Assembly (NCBI GenBank): GCA_035518375.1
Contig: DATIXQ010000029.1
Span: 85,321 to 149,320, forward strand
Direction of reading: 5' to 3'
Source of the DNA: DATJLY01 sp035518375
GTDB taxonomy: Bacteria > Pseudomonadota > Alphaproteobacteria > ATCC43930 > CGMCC-115725
Length of the DNA: 64,000 nucleotides
The position numbers were made by a program, and so were the translations under genes. The notes under the pieces were generated by a model, which was not told where the DNA came from, did not search any database, and saw only the letters and a program-made list of their open reading frames with translations. Positions 1 through 7,505 of this stretch are shown here, piece after piece. Each line of letters begins with the position of its first letter. Within the stretch, counting starts at the first letter, position 1.

Positions 1-94
1 GCTTGGACAGATCCTCCGCGCGCGGCGAATCCGGGAGGGAGACAAGCGCGGCCAGCGACAGCAGGAATGCGACTACCGGCCGGCTCAGTGTCAT
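1..94 (-). CDS. Partial exported protein, N-terminus only
   Basis: Only the first 31 codons lie inside the window; the gene runs off the left edge. The start ATG (92-94) is preceded by a GGGAGG ribosome binding site at good spacing. The peptide begins MTLSRPVVAFLLSLAALV and continues to an alanine-containing PRA-ED junction, a typical Sec signal peptide with cleavage expected near residue 26. The protein is therefore probably periplasmic or secreted. Nothing of the mature domain is visible, so no function is given. It is divergent from the tRNA-Leu gene. Confidence 0.6.
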   Translation of the reverse strand, partial: MTLSRPVVAFLLSLAALVSLPDSPRAEDLSK

Positions 95-172
95 CCGATC
101 GCCTCCCGCGTGGCGAAACGAGATTAGACGCCTCGCCAATCTGATGCCAAGTGACCCGAAAGCGCCCGCAAT

Positions 173-201
173 TTGACACCCGGGCGCTTCTTCCCCTAAG
201 C
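173..201 (+). promoter_or_regulatory. Putative sigma-70 promoter of tRNA-Leu
   Basis: A perfect TTGACA hexamer (173-178) is followed after 17 bases by CTAAGC (196-201), a plausible alphaproteobacterial -10. Initiation would fall a few bases before the mature tRNA 5' end at 211, as is usual for tRNA genes. This is inferred from sequence only. Confidence 0.5.
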
Positions 202-210
202 ACGGCTCAT

Positions 211-297
211 GCCCTGGTGGCGGAATTGGTAGACGCGCTAGATTCAGGTTCTAGTGGTCGAAAGGCCGTGGAAGTTCGAGTCTTCTCCAGGGCACCA
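211..297 (+). tRNA. tRNA-Leu (anticodon CAG)
   Basis: An 87-nt class II tRNA. The acceptor stem GCCCTGG pairs with CCAGGGC; the D-arm contains GGCGGAATTGGTAGACGC-type sequence typical of leucine tRNAs. The anticodon stem CTAGA/TCTAG closes a 7-nt loop with CAG at 245-247. A long variable arm follows, then a GTTCGAGTC T-loop. The CCA end is encoded (295-297). It reads CUG, the main leucine codon in such a high-GC genome. rnd starts 23 bases downstream, so the two may be co-transcribed. Confidence 0.97.
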
Positions 298-320
298 CGT
301 TCGCGGCAAGGCGCGGGAGA

Positions 321-935
321 GTGCCGGTGACCGTCACGCTTCATCACGGCGACCTGCCGGCGGGAATGCGGCTCGGGCCCGTCGTCGCGATCGACACCGA
401 GACGATGGGTCTGAACCCGGCGCGCGACCGGCTCTGCCTGGCGCAGCTCTCGGGCGGCGATGGCAACGCCCACCTCGTGCAGTTCGACGGCAATTACGAG
501 GCGCCGAACCTCAAGTCGCTCCTCGCCGACACCAACACGCTCAAGCTTTTCCATTTCGGCCGCTTCGACATCGCCGTGCTGCGCCAGCACCTGGGCGTGC
601 TGTCGTCGCCCGTCTACTGCACCAAGATCGCGTCGAAAATCGCGCGCACCTTCACCGACCGCCACGGCTTGAAGGATTTGTGCAAGGAGCTTCTGAACGT
701 CGATCTGTCGAAGCAGCAGCAAAGCTCGGACTGGGGCGCCGCCACTTTGACGCAGGAGCAGCTCGCCTACGCCGCGTCCGACGTTCTCTATCTCCACGCC
801 TTGCGCCAGCGACTCGACCAGATGCTGGCGCGCGAAGGGCGGCTCGAGCTCGCGCTGGCGTGCTTCGCGTTCCTGCCCATCCGCGCCCAGCTTGACCTCG
901 CGGGATTCGCCGAGGTGGAGATCTTCGAACATTAG
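321..935 (+). CDS. rnd: Ribonuclease D, short alphaproteobacterial form
   Basis: 3'-5' exoribonuclease of the DEDDy superfamily, expected to trim tRNA and other structured RNA 3' ends in the cytoplasm. The 204-residue protein shows the exo motifs in order: DTETMGL near residue 27, an FDIAVL segment near residue 80, and YAASDVLYL near residue 150, where Tyr and Asp are the last catalytic residues. It lacks the C-terminal HRDC domains of the 375-residue E. coli enzyme, which is normal for alphaproteobacteria. The start is GTG at 321 with a GCGGGAGA ribosome site just upstream; no ATG lies in frame nearby. It directly follows tRNA-Leu, a fitting neighbour for a tRNA-processing nuclease. Confidence 0.9.
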   Translation: MPVTVTLHHGDLPAGMRLGPVVAIDTETMGLNPARDRLCLAQLSGGDGNAHLVQFDGNYEAPNLKSLLADTNTLKLFHFGRFDIAVLRQHLGVLSSPVYCTKIASKIARTFTDRHGLKDLCKELLNVDLSKQQQSSDWGAATLTQEQLAYAASDVLYLHALRQRLDQMLAREGRLELALACFAFLPIRAQLDLAGFAEVEIFEH

Positions 936-1011
936 TTCCGCACCCGTTCCCGTTTGACCCGGGAGGGATGGATCGCCATAGTCGACCCGTAGAACGGGCA
1001 CGTTCGCGTCC

Positions 1012-2013
1012 GTGGGGGACATGCAGAAGAGCGGATTAGTTTTGCGCCGTTTGAACGAGGCCAAGGACATCGCCGTCGCCCGGCGTGTGCTCGAAACCGA
1101 AATCTCCGGTTTGAAGGCGCTTGCGACCGGACTCGACGAAGCATTCACGCGGGCCGTCGACCTCCTGGCGACGGCGGCGGGCCGCGTCGTTGTCACCGGC
1201 ATGGGCAAGAGCGGCCATGTCGCGCGCAAGATCGCAGCGACCTTGGCCTCGACCGGCACGCCGGCACAGTTCGTCCATCCCGCCGAGGCGAGCCACGGCG
1301 ATCTTGGCAATATCGGCCAGCAGGATGCGATCCTTGCTCTGTCCAACTCGGGCGAGACCGCGGAGCTGAGCGACGTGCTCGCCTATAGCCGGCGCTTTCG
1401 CATCCCGCTTGTGGCAATAACGCGAAACGGCGGCAGCGGCCTCGCCGAGGCCGCCGACGTGATGCTCCTGTTGCCGGCCTTCACCGAGGCCTGCCCGATG
1501 GGCCTGGCGCCCACCACATCGACGACGATGATGATGGCGCTGGGCGATGCGCTCGCGCTCGCGCTGCTCGAACGCCGCGATTTCTCGGAGAGCGATTTCC
1601 AGCGCCTTCATCCCGGCGGCAAGCTTGGCCGCGCACTGTTGCGCGTCGCCGACATCATGCACGAGTCCGAGGCCTTGCCGCTCGTCCCGCGCGGCAGCGA
1701 CATGGCCGAAGCGATCCTCGTCATGACGCAAAAGAGCTTCGGCTGCGTCGGCATCGTCGACGGCGAGGGCCGGCTCGACGGAATCATCACCGATGGCGAT
1801 CTGCGCCGCCACATGGGCGACGGCATGCTGCGCGCCAAGGTCGAGGACGTCATGAGCCGCCGGCCGAAAACGATCCGCGCCAAGGCGCTCGCCGCCGAGG
1901 CGCTGGGTCAGATGAACGCGCAGTCGATCACCAGTCTCTTCGTGCTCGATGCCGCGAAGAAGCCCGTCGGCATCCTGCACATTCACGACTGCCTGCGCGC
2001 GGGTGTCACATGA
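1012..2013 (+). CDS. kdsD: Arabinose 5-phosphate isomerase (KdsD/KpsF/GutQ family)
   Basis: Interconverts ribulose 5-phosphate and arabinose 5-phosphate, the first step of Kdo synthesis for LPS. An N-terminal SIS domain (about residues 30-170) carries GMGKSGHVARK, FVHPAEASHGD and LSNSGETAEL, and two C-terminal CBS domains (about 205-330) follow, including GIITDGDLRRHM. The length of 333 residues is normal. The start is uncertain: GTG at 1012 or ATG at 1021, with GGGGG too close to the ATG to be decisive. The stop overlaps the lptC start by four bases, so the gene heads an LPS operon kdsD-lptC-lptA-lptB, which fits its role. Confidence 0.93.
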   Translation: MGDMQKSGLVLRRLNEAKDIAVARRVLETEISGLKALATGLDEAFTRAVDLLATAAGRVVVTGMGKSGHVARKIAATLASTGTPAQFVHPAEASHGDLGNIGQQDAILALSNSGETAELSDVLAYSRRFRIPLVAITRNGGSGLAEAADVMLLLPAFTEACPMGLAPTTSTTMMMALGDALALALLERRDFSESDFQRLHPGGKLGRALLRVADIMHESEALPLVPRGSDMAEAILVMTQKSFGCVGIVDGEGRLDGIITDGDLRRHMGDGMLRAKVEDVMSRRPKTIRAKALAAEALGQMNAQSITSLFVLDAAKKPVGILHIHDCLRAGVT

Positions 2014-2666
2014 AGACGCGCGCCGAGACCTTCGCGCCGCGGCCGGCGCGCTCGCGCGTCGATCCGGCGGCACGGCGCTACAGCCGCTTCGTCTACCGCG
2101 CCAAGCTCGCGTTGCCGGCGCTCGCCCTGGGGCTCGTCCTGCTGTTGGCGGCGTGGCCGCGCGTCGAGGGCGTGTTCGAGAATGTCCGCCTGCACGTGCC
2201 GCGTATCGACATGTCGGACGCGAGCGACCTTCACATGGTGAAGGCGCGCTATTCCGGCATCGACCGCGAGAACCGGCCGTTCGTCATCACCGCCGACGTG
2301 GCGCGGCAGAAGCCCAATCTCGACGATCTCATCACGCTGGAGCGCCCGAAGGGCGATCTCACCACGACCGGCGGCAACTGGCTCGAGCTGTCGGGCGACA
2401 CCGGCTTTTATCAGCCGCAGCCGCAGCTCCTCGATCTCTTCGGCAACGTCTCGCTCTACCAGGACAAGGGCAACGAGTTCCATTCGACAAGCGCCCATCT
2501 CGATATGAGCGCCGGCACGGCCGTTGGGGACGATCCAGTGACGGGCCAGGGCCCGTTCGGCAACGTGACGGCGCAGGGCTTCCGCATTTTGAACCGCGGC
2601 GACACGATCTTCTTCACCGGCCACACGCGGCTCGACATGACGCCGCAACAAGGTCAGGGGCGGTGA
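2010..2666 (+). CDS. lptC: LPS export ABC transporter periplasmic protein LptC
   Basis: Bitopic inner-membrane component of the Lpt bridge, passing LPS from the LptBFG transporter to LptA. The N-terminus is cytoplasmic and basic, one transmembrane helix lies at about residues 33-50 (LALPALALGLVLLLAAW), and the rest is a periplasmic beta-jellyroll (DUF1239/LptC). At 218 residues it is slightly longer than E. coli LptC (191). It overlaps kdsD (ATGA) and lptA (GTGA), indicating translational coupling. lptF/lptG are not in this window. Confidence 0.9.
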   Translation: MKTRAETFAPRPARSRVDPAARRYSRFVYRAKLALPALALGLVLLLAAWPRVEGVFENVRLHVPRIDMSDASDLHMVKARYSGIDRENRPFVITADVARQKPNLDDLITLERPKGDLTTTGGNWLELSGDTGFYQPQPQLLDLFGNVSLYQDKGNEFHSTSAHLDMSAGTAVGDDPVTGQGPFGNVTAQGFRILNRGDTIFFTGHTRLDMTPQQGQGR

Positions 2667-3709
2667 GAGCCTGGGCACTCGGCACAGCGCTCGCCGCCAT
2701 AGCGCTGGCCGCGCATGCTGCGGCGCCGGTTTCGAAGCCCCTGCGTTTCCCGCATCCGCCAACGAAACCTGTGCAGGGCGCTGCGCAAGCGGCACAGCCC
2801 GCCCTCGCGCGCACCGCCGCCGCGAAGCCCGGACGCGCAACCTCGGGCGCGGGCTCGACCCAGCCGCCGGCGGCGGGCGCGGGCGCGAGCCGGGCGCCCA
2901 TGCCCGGCCTCGCCGACCGCAGCAGTGGCAAGCCCGTCTCGATCGAGGCCGACAACGGCATCGAGTGGGAGCAGAACAACCACGTCTACATCGCCCGCGG
3001 CAACGCCGTGGCGACGCGCGGCGACGACAACGTCAAGGCCGATACGCTCGCGGCGTTCTACCGCCCGGTCGCGGGCGCACCGCAGCCGGAGCCCGGCAAG
3101 AGCGGCAGCGATCCGATGAGCGGCGGCTCGACCGAAATTTACCGGCTCGACGCCACGGGGCACGTCGTGTTCCGCTCGCCCACCGACACGATGTTCGGCG
3201 ACCACGCTGTCTACAACGTCGACAAAAGCTTCCTCGTCGTCACGGGCAAGGGTTTGAAGATCGTGACGCCCAGCGACGTCATCACGGCCCGCGACAGTCT
3301 CGAGTGGTACGACGCGCAGCAGCTGGGCGTCGCGCGCGGCAACGCGATGGCGATGCGCGGTGATCGCATCGTGCGCGCCGACGTGCTGACGACGCGGGTG
3401 GCAAAGCAGAAGGACGGCAGCTCGCACATCAGCCGCGTCGATGCGCACGGCAACGTGGTCGTGTCCTCGCCCGGTCAGATCGCGCGCGGCGACGCCGGCG
3501 TCTATGATCTCGATACCGGAATCGTCACGCTCACGGGCCGGGTCCGGCTGACGCGAGGCGAGAACGAGTTGAGTGGACGTTACGCGGTCGTCGATATGAA
3601 CACCAACGTGAGCCGGCTCCTGCCGGGACCGCCAGGCGCAGAGCTTGCCTCTGGCGCCGGCCGCGTGCAGGCGCTGATCATGCCGCGCCAGAAGCCGGGC
3701 AATCCGTGA
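2663..3709 (+). CDS. lptA: LPS transport protein LptA with two OstA-like repeats
   Basis: Periplasmic bridge protein carrying LPS between LptC and LptD. The chosen GTG start at 2663 overlaps the lptC stop (GTGA), has AGGGGCG upstream, and gives a clear signal peptide (residues 1-21). An Ala/Pro-rich spacer follows (about 22-90), then an OstA-type region. At 348 residues it is much longer than E. coli LptA (185). Two homologous stretches are visible: ARGNAVATRGDDNVKADTL (from 111) against ARGNAMAMRGDRIVRADVL (from 224), and the later LDATGHVVFRSP against VDAHGNVVVSSP. This looks like a tandem duplication of the jellyroll unit. The stop overlaps lptB (TGATG). Confidence 0.88.
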   Translation: MRAWALGTALAAIALAAHAAAPVSKPLRFPHPPTKPVQGAAQAAQPALARTAAAKPGRATSGAGSTQPPAAGAGASRAPMPGLADRSSGKPVSIEADNGIEWEQNNHVYIARGNAVATRGDDNVKADTLAAFYRPVAGAPQPEPGKSGSDPMSGGSTEIYRLDATGHVVFRSPTDTMFGDHAVYNVDKSFLVVTGKGLKIVTPSDVITARDSLEWYDAQQLGVARGNAMAMRGDRIVRADVLTTRVAKQKDGSSHISRVDAHGNVVVSSPGQIARGDAGVYDLDTGIVTLTGRVRLTRGENELSGRYAVVDMNTNVSRLLPGPPGAELASGAGRVQALIMPRQKPGNP

Positions 3710-4557
3710 TGGCCGCGCGCCCGTCGCAGCATCGCCCGCCGCAACGCCCCGCCGCGAAGGCGGCGGCTGCGCCCGGCCCGCGAGTGGCGGCGCCGCAGGC
3801 CGCGCACGCCGAAACGCCGCGCCTCGTCGCCGACAATGCCGGCCTCGCAGGATTCAATCTCGGCAAGAGCTTTCGCCGCCGCCCCGTGCTGCGCGACGTC
3901 AACATCGCCTTGGCGCGCGGCGAGGCGGTCGGACTCCTGGGCCCCAACGGTGCCGGCAAGACCACCTGCTTCTATCTCATCACCGGTCTCATCCGGCCCG
4001 ATGTCGGCACCGTCATGCTCGACGGCGAGGACATCACAGAGCTGCCGATGTACCGCCGCGCGCGTCTCGGCATCGGCTACCTGCCGCAGGAAGCCTCGAT
4101 CTTCCGCGGCCTCACGGTCGAACAAAATCTCCGCGCCGTGCTCGAGGTGGCGGAGAAGGAGCCGGAGGTACGCGAGACGACGATCGACTCGCTTCTCGCC
4201 GAATTCTCGATCAGCCACCTGCGCCGCGCGCCTGCGCTCGCGCTCTCGGGCGGCGAGCGGCGCAGGGTCGAGATCGCGCGCGCACTCGCGACGCGACCAA
4301 ATTTCATCCTGCTCGACGAGCCGCTTGCAAGCATCGATCCGATCGCGGTCGCGGACATCCGTGATCTCGTCGCGCATCTCAAAGACCGCGGCATCGGCGT
4401 GCTCTTGACCGACCACAACGTGCGCGAGGCGCTCCAGATCGTCGATCGCGCCTACATCCTGCACGAGGGCAGCGTGCTCATGGAAGGCGCGCCCGACGAA
4501 ATCGTCAACGACGCCGACGTGCGCCGCGTCTATCTGGGCGAGCGCTTCAGCCGCTAG
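3709..4557 (+). CDS. lptB: LPS export ABC transporter ATP-binding protein LptB
   Basis: ATPase powering LPS extraction by LptBFG at the inner membrane. It has Walker A GPNGAGKTT (near residue 83), ABC signature LSGGERRRVEIARAL, Walker B ILLDEPLA followed by SIDP, and the switch His in LTDHNVREAL. The ATG at 3709 overlaps the lptA stop; a GTG lies one codon earlier. At 282 residues it has an extra N-terminal Ala/Pro/Arg-rich extension of about 45 residues before the ABC core begins at GFNLGKSFRRR; such tails are seen in some alphaproteobacteria and no function is claimed. It is the last gene of the kdsD-lptCAB run. Confidence 0.95.
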   Translation: MAARPSQHRPPQRPAAKAAAAPGPRVAAPQAAHAETPRLVADNAGLAGFNLGKSFRRRPVLRDVNIALARGEAVGLLGPNGAGKTTCFYLITGLIRPDVGTVMLDGEDITELPMYRRARLGIGYLPQEASIFRGLTVEQNLRAVLEVAEKEPEVRETTIDSLLAEFSISHLRRAPALALSGGERRRVEIARALATRPNFILLDEPLASIDPIAVADIRDLVAHLKDRGIGVLLTDHNVREALQIVDRAYILHEGSVLMEGAPDEIVNDADVRRVYLGERFSR

Positions 4558-4691
4558 CGCCGATTTCTTAACAGAGCAGCGTGCGACAACCTCGATCGCC
4601 ATCGAGAGCGTGCCCGGCGCCCTCGCCACGGTCCGAAGTCGCCTTTTCCTGGCGGTCGCGGCGCGCCGCCGGAAGCGGCTGGAAGCCGAGA

Positions 4692-4706
4692 TTTACCAAG
4701 CGTTAA
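4692..4706 (+). promoter_or_regulatory. Possible CtrA box upstream of rpoN
   Basis: The sequence TTTA-N7-TTAA (spacer CCAAGCG) differs by one base from the CtrA consensus TTAA-N7-TTAA. It lies about 55-70 bases before the rpoN start in the 204-base lptB-rpoN gap. Similar near-matches occur near cheY and beside the monooxygenase gene in this GC-rich window. Binding by CtrA is inference. Confidence 0.3.
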
Positions 4707-4761
4707 GAGTGCGTTGGTACGAAGTTTGCATGCCGCTCTCGCTTTGTCCTAAAGTCGCCCC

Positions 4762-6207
4762 ATGGCGCTGACCCAACGGCTCGATCTCCGCCAGACCCAG
4801 GCCTTGGTCATGACGCCGCAGCTGCAGCAGGCGATCAAGCTGCTGCAGCTGTCGAACCTCGAACTCACGGCGTACATCGACACCGAACTGGCCGAGAACC
4901 CGCTGCTCGAGCGCGACGACCGCGCCGCCACCGAGCAGCCTGCGCAGGTTCAGTCCGAAGAAAAGCCCGAGGACAGCGAGAAGTGGCACGAGCAAGCCGG
5001 AAGCGAGGGCGACGGCAAGCTCGACCTGTCCGGCGATCCCGAAGCGTGGCGCTCGCGCACCGCCGCTTCCGACAGCAGCGACCTGCCGGGGCTCGACCAG
5101 ACCCTGGTCCGGCCAGAGACCTTGCGCGACCATCTTCTGGCGCAGCTTTCGGTCGAGCTGCACGAACCCGCCGACCGCCTCATCGGCGCGCACCTTATCG
5201 AGCTCGTGGACGAGTCGGGCTACCTCACCAGCGATCTCGAGGGCGTCGCCCACGTGCTCAACTGCGCGCCCGAGCGCATCGAAGAGACACTGAAGCGGCT
5301 TCAGCGCTTTGATCCGCCCGGCATCTTTGCGCGCAACCTGGCTGAGTGCCTGGCAATCCAGCTCATCGAGCGCAACCGCTTCGACCCGGCCATGCGCCGG
5401 CTGGTCGAGAATCTTCCGCTGCTCGCGAACCGCGACGCGACGCAGCTCATGCGCATCTGCGGCGTCGACGCCGAGGATCTCTCGCTGATGATCGCCGAGC
5501 TCAAGGCGCTCGATCCGAAGCCCGGGCTCGTCTTCGATCAGGTCGAGGCGCAGCCGCTCGTGCCGGACATTTTTCTCCAACCCGCGACCGACGGCGGCTG
5601 GTCCGTCGAGCTCAATTCCGAAACGCTGCCGCGCGTCCTCGTCAACAACCGCTACTACACCGAGGTGAAGCGCAACACACGCGCCAAGGACGCGCGCGAC
5701 TATCTAGCCGAGCGCTATCAGTCGGCCAACTGGCTCGTCAAGGCGCTGCACCAGCGCGCCACCACGATCCTCAAGGTGGCGCGCGAGATCGTGCGTCAGC
5801 AGGACGCCTTCCTGCGCCACGGCATTCAGCATCTGCGCCCGCTCGTGCTGCGCGACATCGCGCAGGAAATCAGCATGCACGAAAGCACGGTGAGCCGCGT
5901 CACGTCGAACAAATACATGATGACGCCGCGCGGCATTTTCGAGCTGAAATATTTCTTCACCTCGGCGATCTCCGGCGCGGCCGGAAACGGCGACGCGGTC
6001 TCCGCCGAAGCCGTGCGCTTCAGGATCAAGGCACTCATCGATGGCGAGGCCGACGACGTCCTCTCGGACGACAAGATCGTGGCGATTCTCGTCGGCGACG
6101 GCATCGACATCGCGCGCCGTACGGTCGCGAAATACCGCGAGGCGATGCACATTCCCTCCTCGGTCCAGCGCCGCCGCGAGCGCGCAATGAGGGTCGGCCT
6201 CACTTGA
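4762..6207 (+). CDS. rpoN: RNA polymerase sigma-54 factor
   Basis: Sigma-54 directs RNA polymerase to -24/-12 promoters of nitrogen, dicarboxylate, motility and related genes, and needs AAA+ activators. The 481-residue protein has the Gln/Leu-rich region I (RQTQALVMTPQLQQAIKLLQ, residues 10-29), an acidic region II (about 55-110), the core-binding and HTH region III, and the diagnostic RpoN box ARRTVAKYRE close to the C-terminus. The ATG start follows a 204-base gap and so probably has its own promoter. The order lptB-rpoN-(hpf)-ptsN is conserved in Proteobacteria; here hpf is absent or degraded. Confidence 0.97.
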   Translation: MALTQRLDLRQTQALVMTPQLQQAIKLLQLSNLELTAYIDTELAENPLLERDDRAATEQPAQVQSEEKPEDSEKWHEQAGSEGDGKLDLSGDPEAWRSRTAASDSSDLPGLDQTLVRPETLRDHLLAQLSVELHEPADRLIGAHLIELVDESGYLTSDLEGVAHVLNCAPERIEETLKRLQRFDPPGIFARNLAECLAIQLIERNRFDPAMRRLVENLPLLANRDATQLMRICGVDAEDLSLMIAELKALDPKPGLVFDQVEAQPLVPDIFLQPATDGGWSVELNSETLPRVLVNNRYYTEVKRNTRAKDARDYLAERYQSANWLVKALHQRATTILKVAREIVRQQDAFLRHGIQHLRPLVLRDIAQEISMHESTVSRVTSNKYMMTPRGIFELKYFFTSAISGAAGNGDAVSAEAVRFRIKALIDGEADDVLSDDKIVAILVGDGIDIARRTVAKYREAMHIPSSVQRRRERAMRVGLT

Positions 6208-6295
6208 CTCCGCGCCCCCCGCTCAATATCGTTCTGCCTTGCGCGTGAGGGCGCCCGCGCAGACGAAAAGTCGGCGGGCGCCGGGGAAGGCGAAG

Positions 6296-6433
6296 CTGCA
6301 AGTGTCGGTCGCCGGCAAGCGTTGCGACATCGAATCATCGCTGCGCCACCACGCCGCCGCGCTGGCCTTGCCGATCCCCAAACACTGTCGCGATCTTGCC
6401 GCCGAAACAGCGCGCCCAGCGAAAACTCAATGA
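6296..6433 (+). pseudogene. Possible remnant of hpf (hibernation promoting factor)
   Basis: The 222-base rpoN-ptsN gap is where hpf (about 190 codons in alphaproteobacteria) normally lies. One open frame encodes LQVSVAGKRCDIESSLRHH at 6296-6352, resembling the usual HPF N-terminus (V-GK--DI---LR-H). Similarity stops after about 25 residues, and the frame ends at a TGA overlapping the ptsN start. A GTG at 6302 behind GGGGAAGG could start a short peptide. I read it as a decayed, internally deleted hpf, but chance resemblance or a real small protein is possible. Confidence 0.3.
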
Positions 6434-6897
6434 TGGACATCGCCGAACTCATAACGCCGGACCGCGTCGTCGCAAGCCTGACCGTCGCCAGCAAGAAGCA
6501 GCTCCTGCAGGAGCTCGCGCGGCGCGCGGCGCCGCTGACGGGCCTCCACGAGCGCGTGATCTTCGACGCGCTCCTCGAGCGCGAGCGGCTCGGCAGCACC
6601 GGCATCGGCGGCGGCACAGCCGTGCCGCACGGGCGCTTTGCCGATCTGCCGCGCATCTTCGGCCTCTTCGCGCGGCTCGAAAAACCGATCCCGTTCGATT
6701 CGGTGGACGACCGGCCCGTCGATCTCGTGTTCTTGCTGCTGACGCCCGATGCGGCCGGCGCCGATCATCTGAAGGCGCTGGCGCGCGTCTCGCGCCTCTT
6801 ACGCGACCGCGCCGTGTGCGCGAAGCTGCGCGGCACCGACCGCGCCGACGCGCTCTACGCGCTCCTCACCGACCGTACCGCAAGCCACGCGGCCTGA
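6430..6897 (+). CDS. ptsN: Nitrogen-regulatory PTS EIIA component
   Basis: EIIA-Ntr, the output protein of the regulatory phosphotransferase chain, which does not import sugar but adjusts potassium uptake, stringent response and other targets according to its phosphorylation. The 155-residue protein matches the family length; the phospho-acceptor is His67 in GGGTAVPHGRF, followed by the DLVFLLLTP segment typical of EIIA-fru/Ntr. Start is ATG at 6430 or the adjacent ATG at 6433. It sits behind rpoN as usual. Its upstream partners EI and HPr are encoded at 40.3-42.3 kb in this window. Confidence 0.93.
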   Translation: MMDIAELITPDRVVASLTVASKKQLLQELARRAAPLTGLHERVIFDALLERERLGSTGIGGGTAVPHGRFADLPRIFGLFARLEKPIPFDSVDDRPVDLVFLLLTPDAAGADHLKALARVSRLLRDRAVCAKLRGTDRADALYALLTDRTASHAA

Positions 6898-6903
6898 GCC
6901 GTT

Positions 6904-7344
6904 TCAGCCCGCGGCCCCTTTGCCGTTGCCGGGGCGGCCCTTGCCGATCGCGACCTTGCGCACGGTCGCGTCAGGCGCGCGCCGCGCGAGGTCGACATTG
7001 AGAAGCCCGTTCTCAAGCCAGGCGGAGGCGACCTCGATCCCTTCGGCGAGCATGAACGAGCGCTGGAACTGGCGCGCGGCGATGCCGCGGTGGAGATAGA
7101 CCTTGTCCTTCTCCTCGGCCTGGCGGCCGCGCACGACGAGCTGGTTGCCTTCGAGCTGCACCGAAAGGTCGTCCATCGTGAAGCCCGCGACCGCGAGCGT
7201 GATGCGGAGCGCATCCTCGCCGATCTGCTCGACGTTGTAGGGCGGATAGCCCTCGGATGTCCCTTTGCTCACCTGGTCGAGCGCGCGCTCGAGCTGGTCG
7301 AATCCCAAAAGCAGCGGCGAATTGAAAAGCGAGAGGCGGGGCAT
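6904..7344 (-). CDS. Small heat-shock protein, Hsp20/IbpA family
   Basis: ATP-independent holdase chaperone of the alpha-crystallin family. The 146-residue protein has a short N-arm (MPRLSLFNSPLLLGFDQLER), a central alpha-crystallin domain (about 35-130; LRITLAVAGFTMDDLSVQLE, then the GLLNVDLARR strand), and a C-terminal tail rich in Gly/Lys. The start at 7344 is chosen because GGAGG precedes it; an upstream in-frame ATG would add an unconserved 27-residue extension. The gene ends six bases from the ptsN stop. A sigma-32-like promoter lies about 90 bases upstream, consistent with heat induction. Confidence 0.9.
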   Translation of the reverse strand: MPRLSLFNSPLLLGFDQLERALDQVSKGTSEGYPPYNVEQIGEDALRITLAVAGFTMDDLSVQLEGNQLVVRGRQAEEKDKVYLHRGIAARQFQRSFMLAEGIEVASAWLENGLLNVDLARRAPDATVRKVAIGKGRPGNGKGAAG

Positions 7345-7434
7345 CGGACCTCCTCGGGAGCGAGCGAGGCGGCAAAAGACGGGCCCCTTTGGGCACCCGG
7401 CAAGCCGCGGGCGATTCCATCGCATCGCCCGACC

Positions 7435-7466
7435 CTTATCTGGGATTGCCGTGAGGCGCGATCAAG
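7435..7466 (-). promoter_or_regulatory. Putative sigma-32 (RpoH) promoter of hsp20
   Basis: On the minus strand CTTGAT (7466-7461) is followed, after a spacer of about 16 bases, by CCCAGATAAG (7444-7435). This resembles the heat-shock sigma consensus CTTGAA-N(13-17)-CCCCATNT. The implied 5' leader is about 80-90 bases and includes a CCTCG/CGAGG hairpin (7352-7369) that partly covers the ribosome binding site. Confidence 0.4.
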
Positions 7467-7505
7467 AGTCCAACTGGTCGCCGTTTCGGCCTAATCTCGC
7501 GGCCC

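Noticed and set aside
1036..2073. Long open frame antisense to kdsD, and similar antisense frames at 13969-15222, 29164-30399 and 31968-34226
   Set aside because: They lie wholly opposite well-supported genes, have unusual Arg/His-rich composition typical of antisense frames in GC-rich DNA, and show no family motif.
1949..2662. LptA frame extended upstream through lptC
   Set aside because: The frame stays open by GC content; GTG at 2663 gives a signal peptide, ribosome site and GTGA coupling, and the upstream translation is not conserved.
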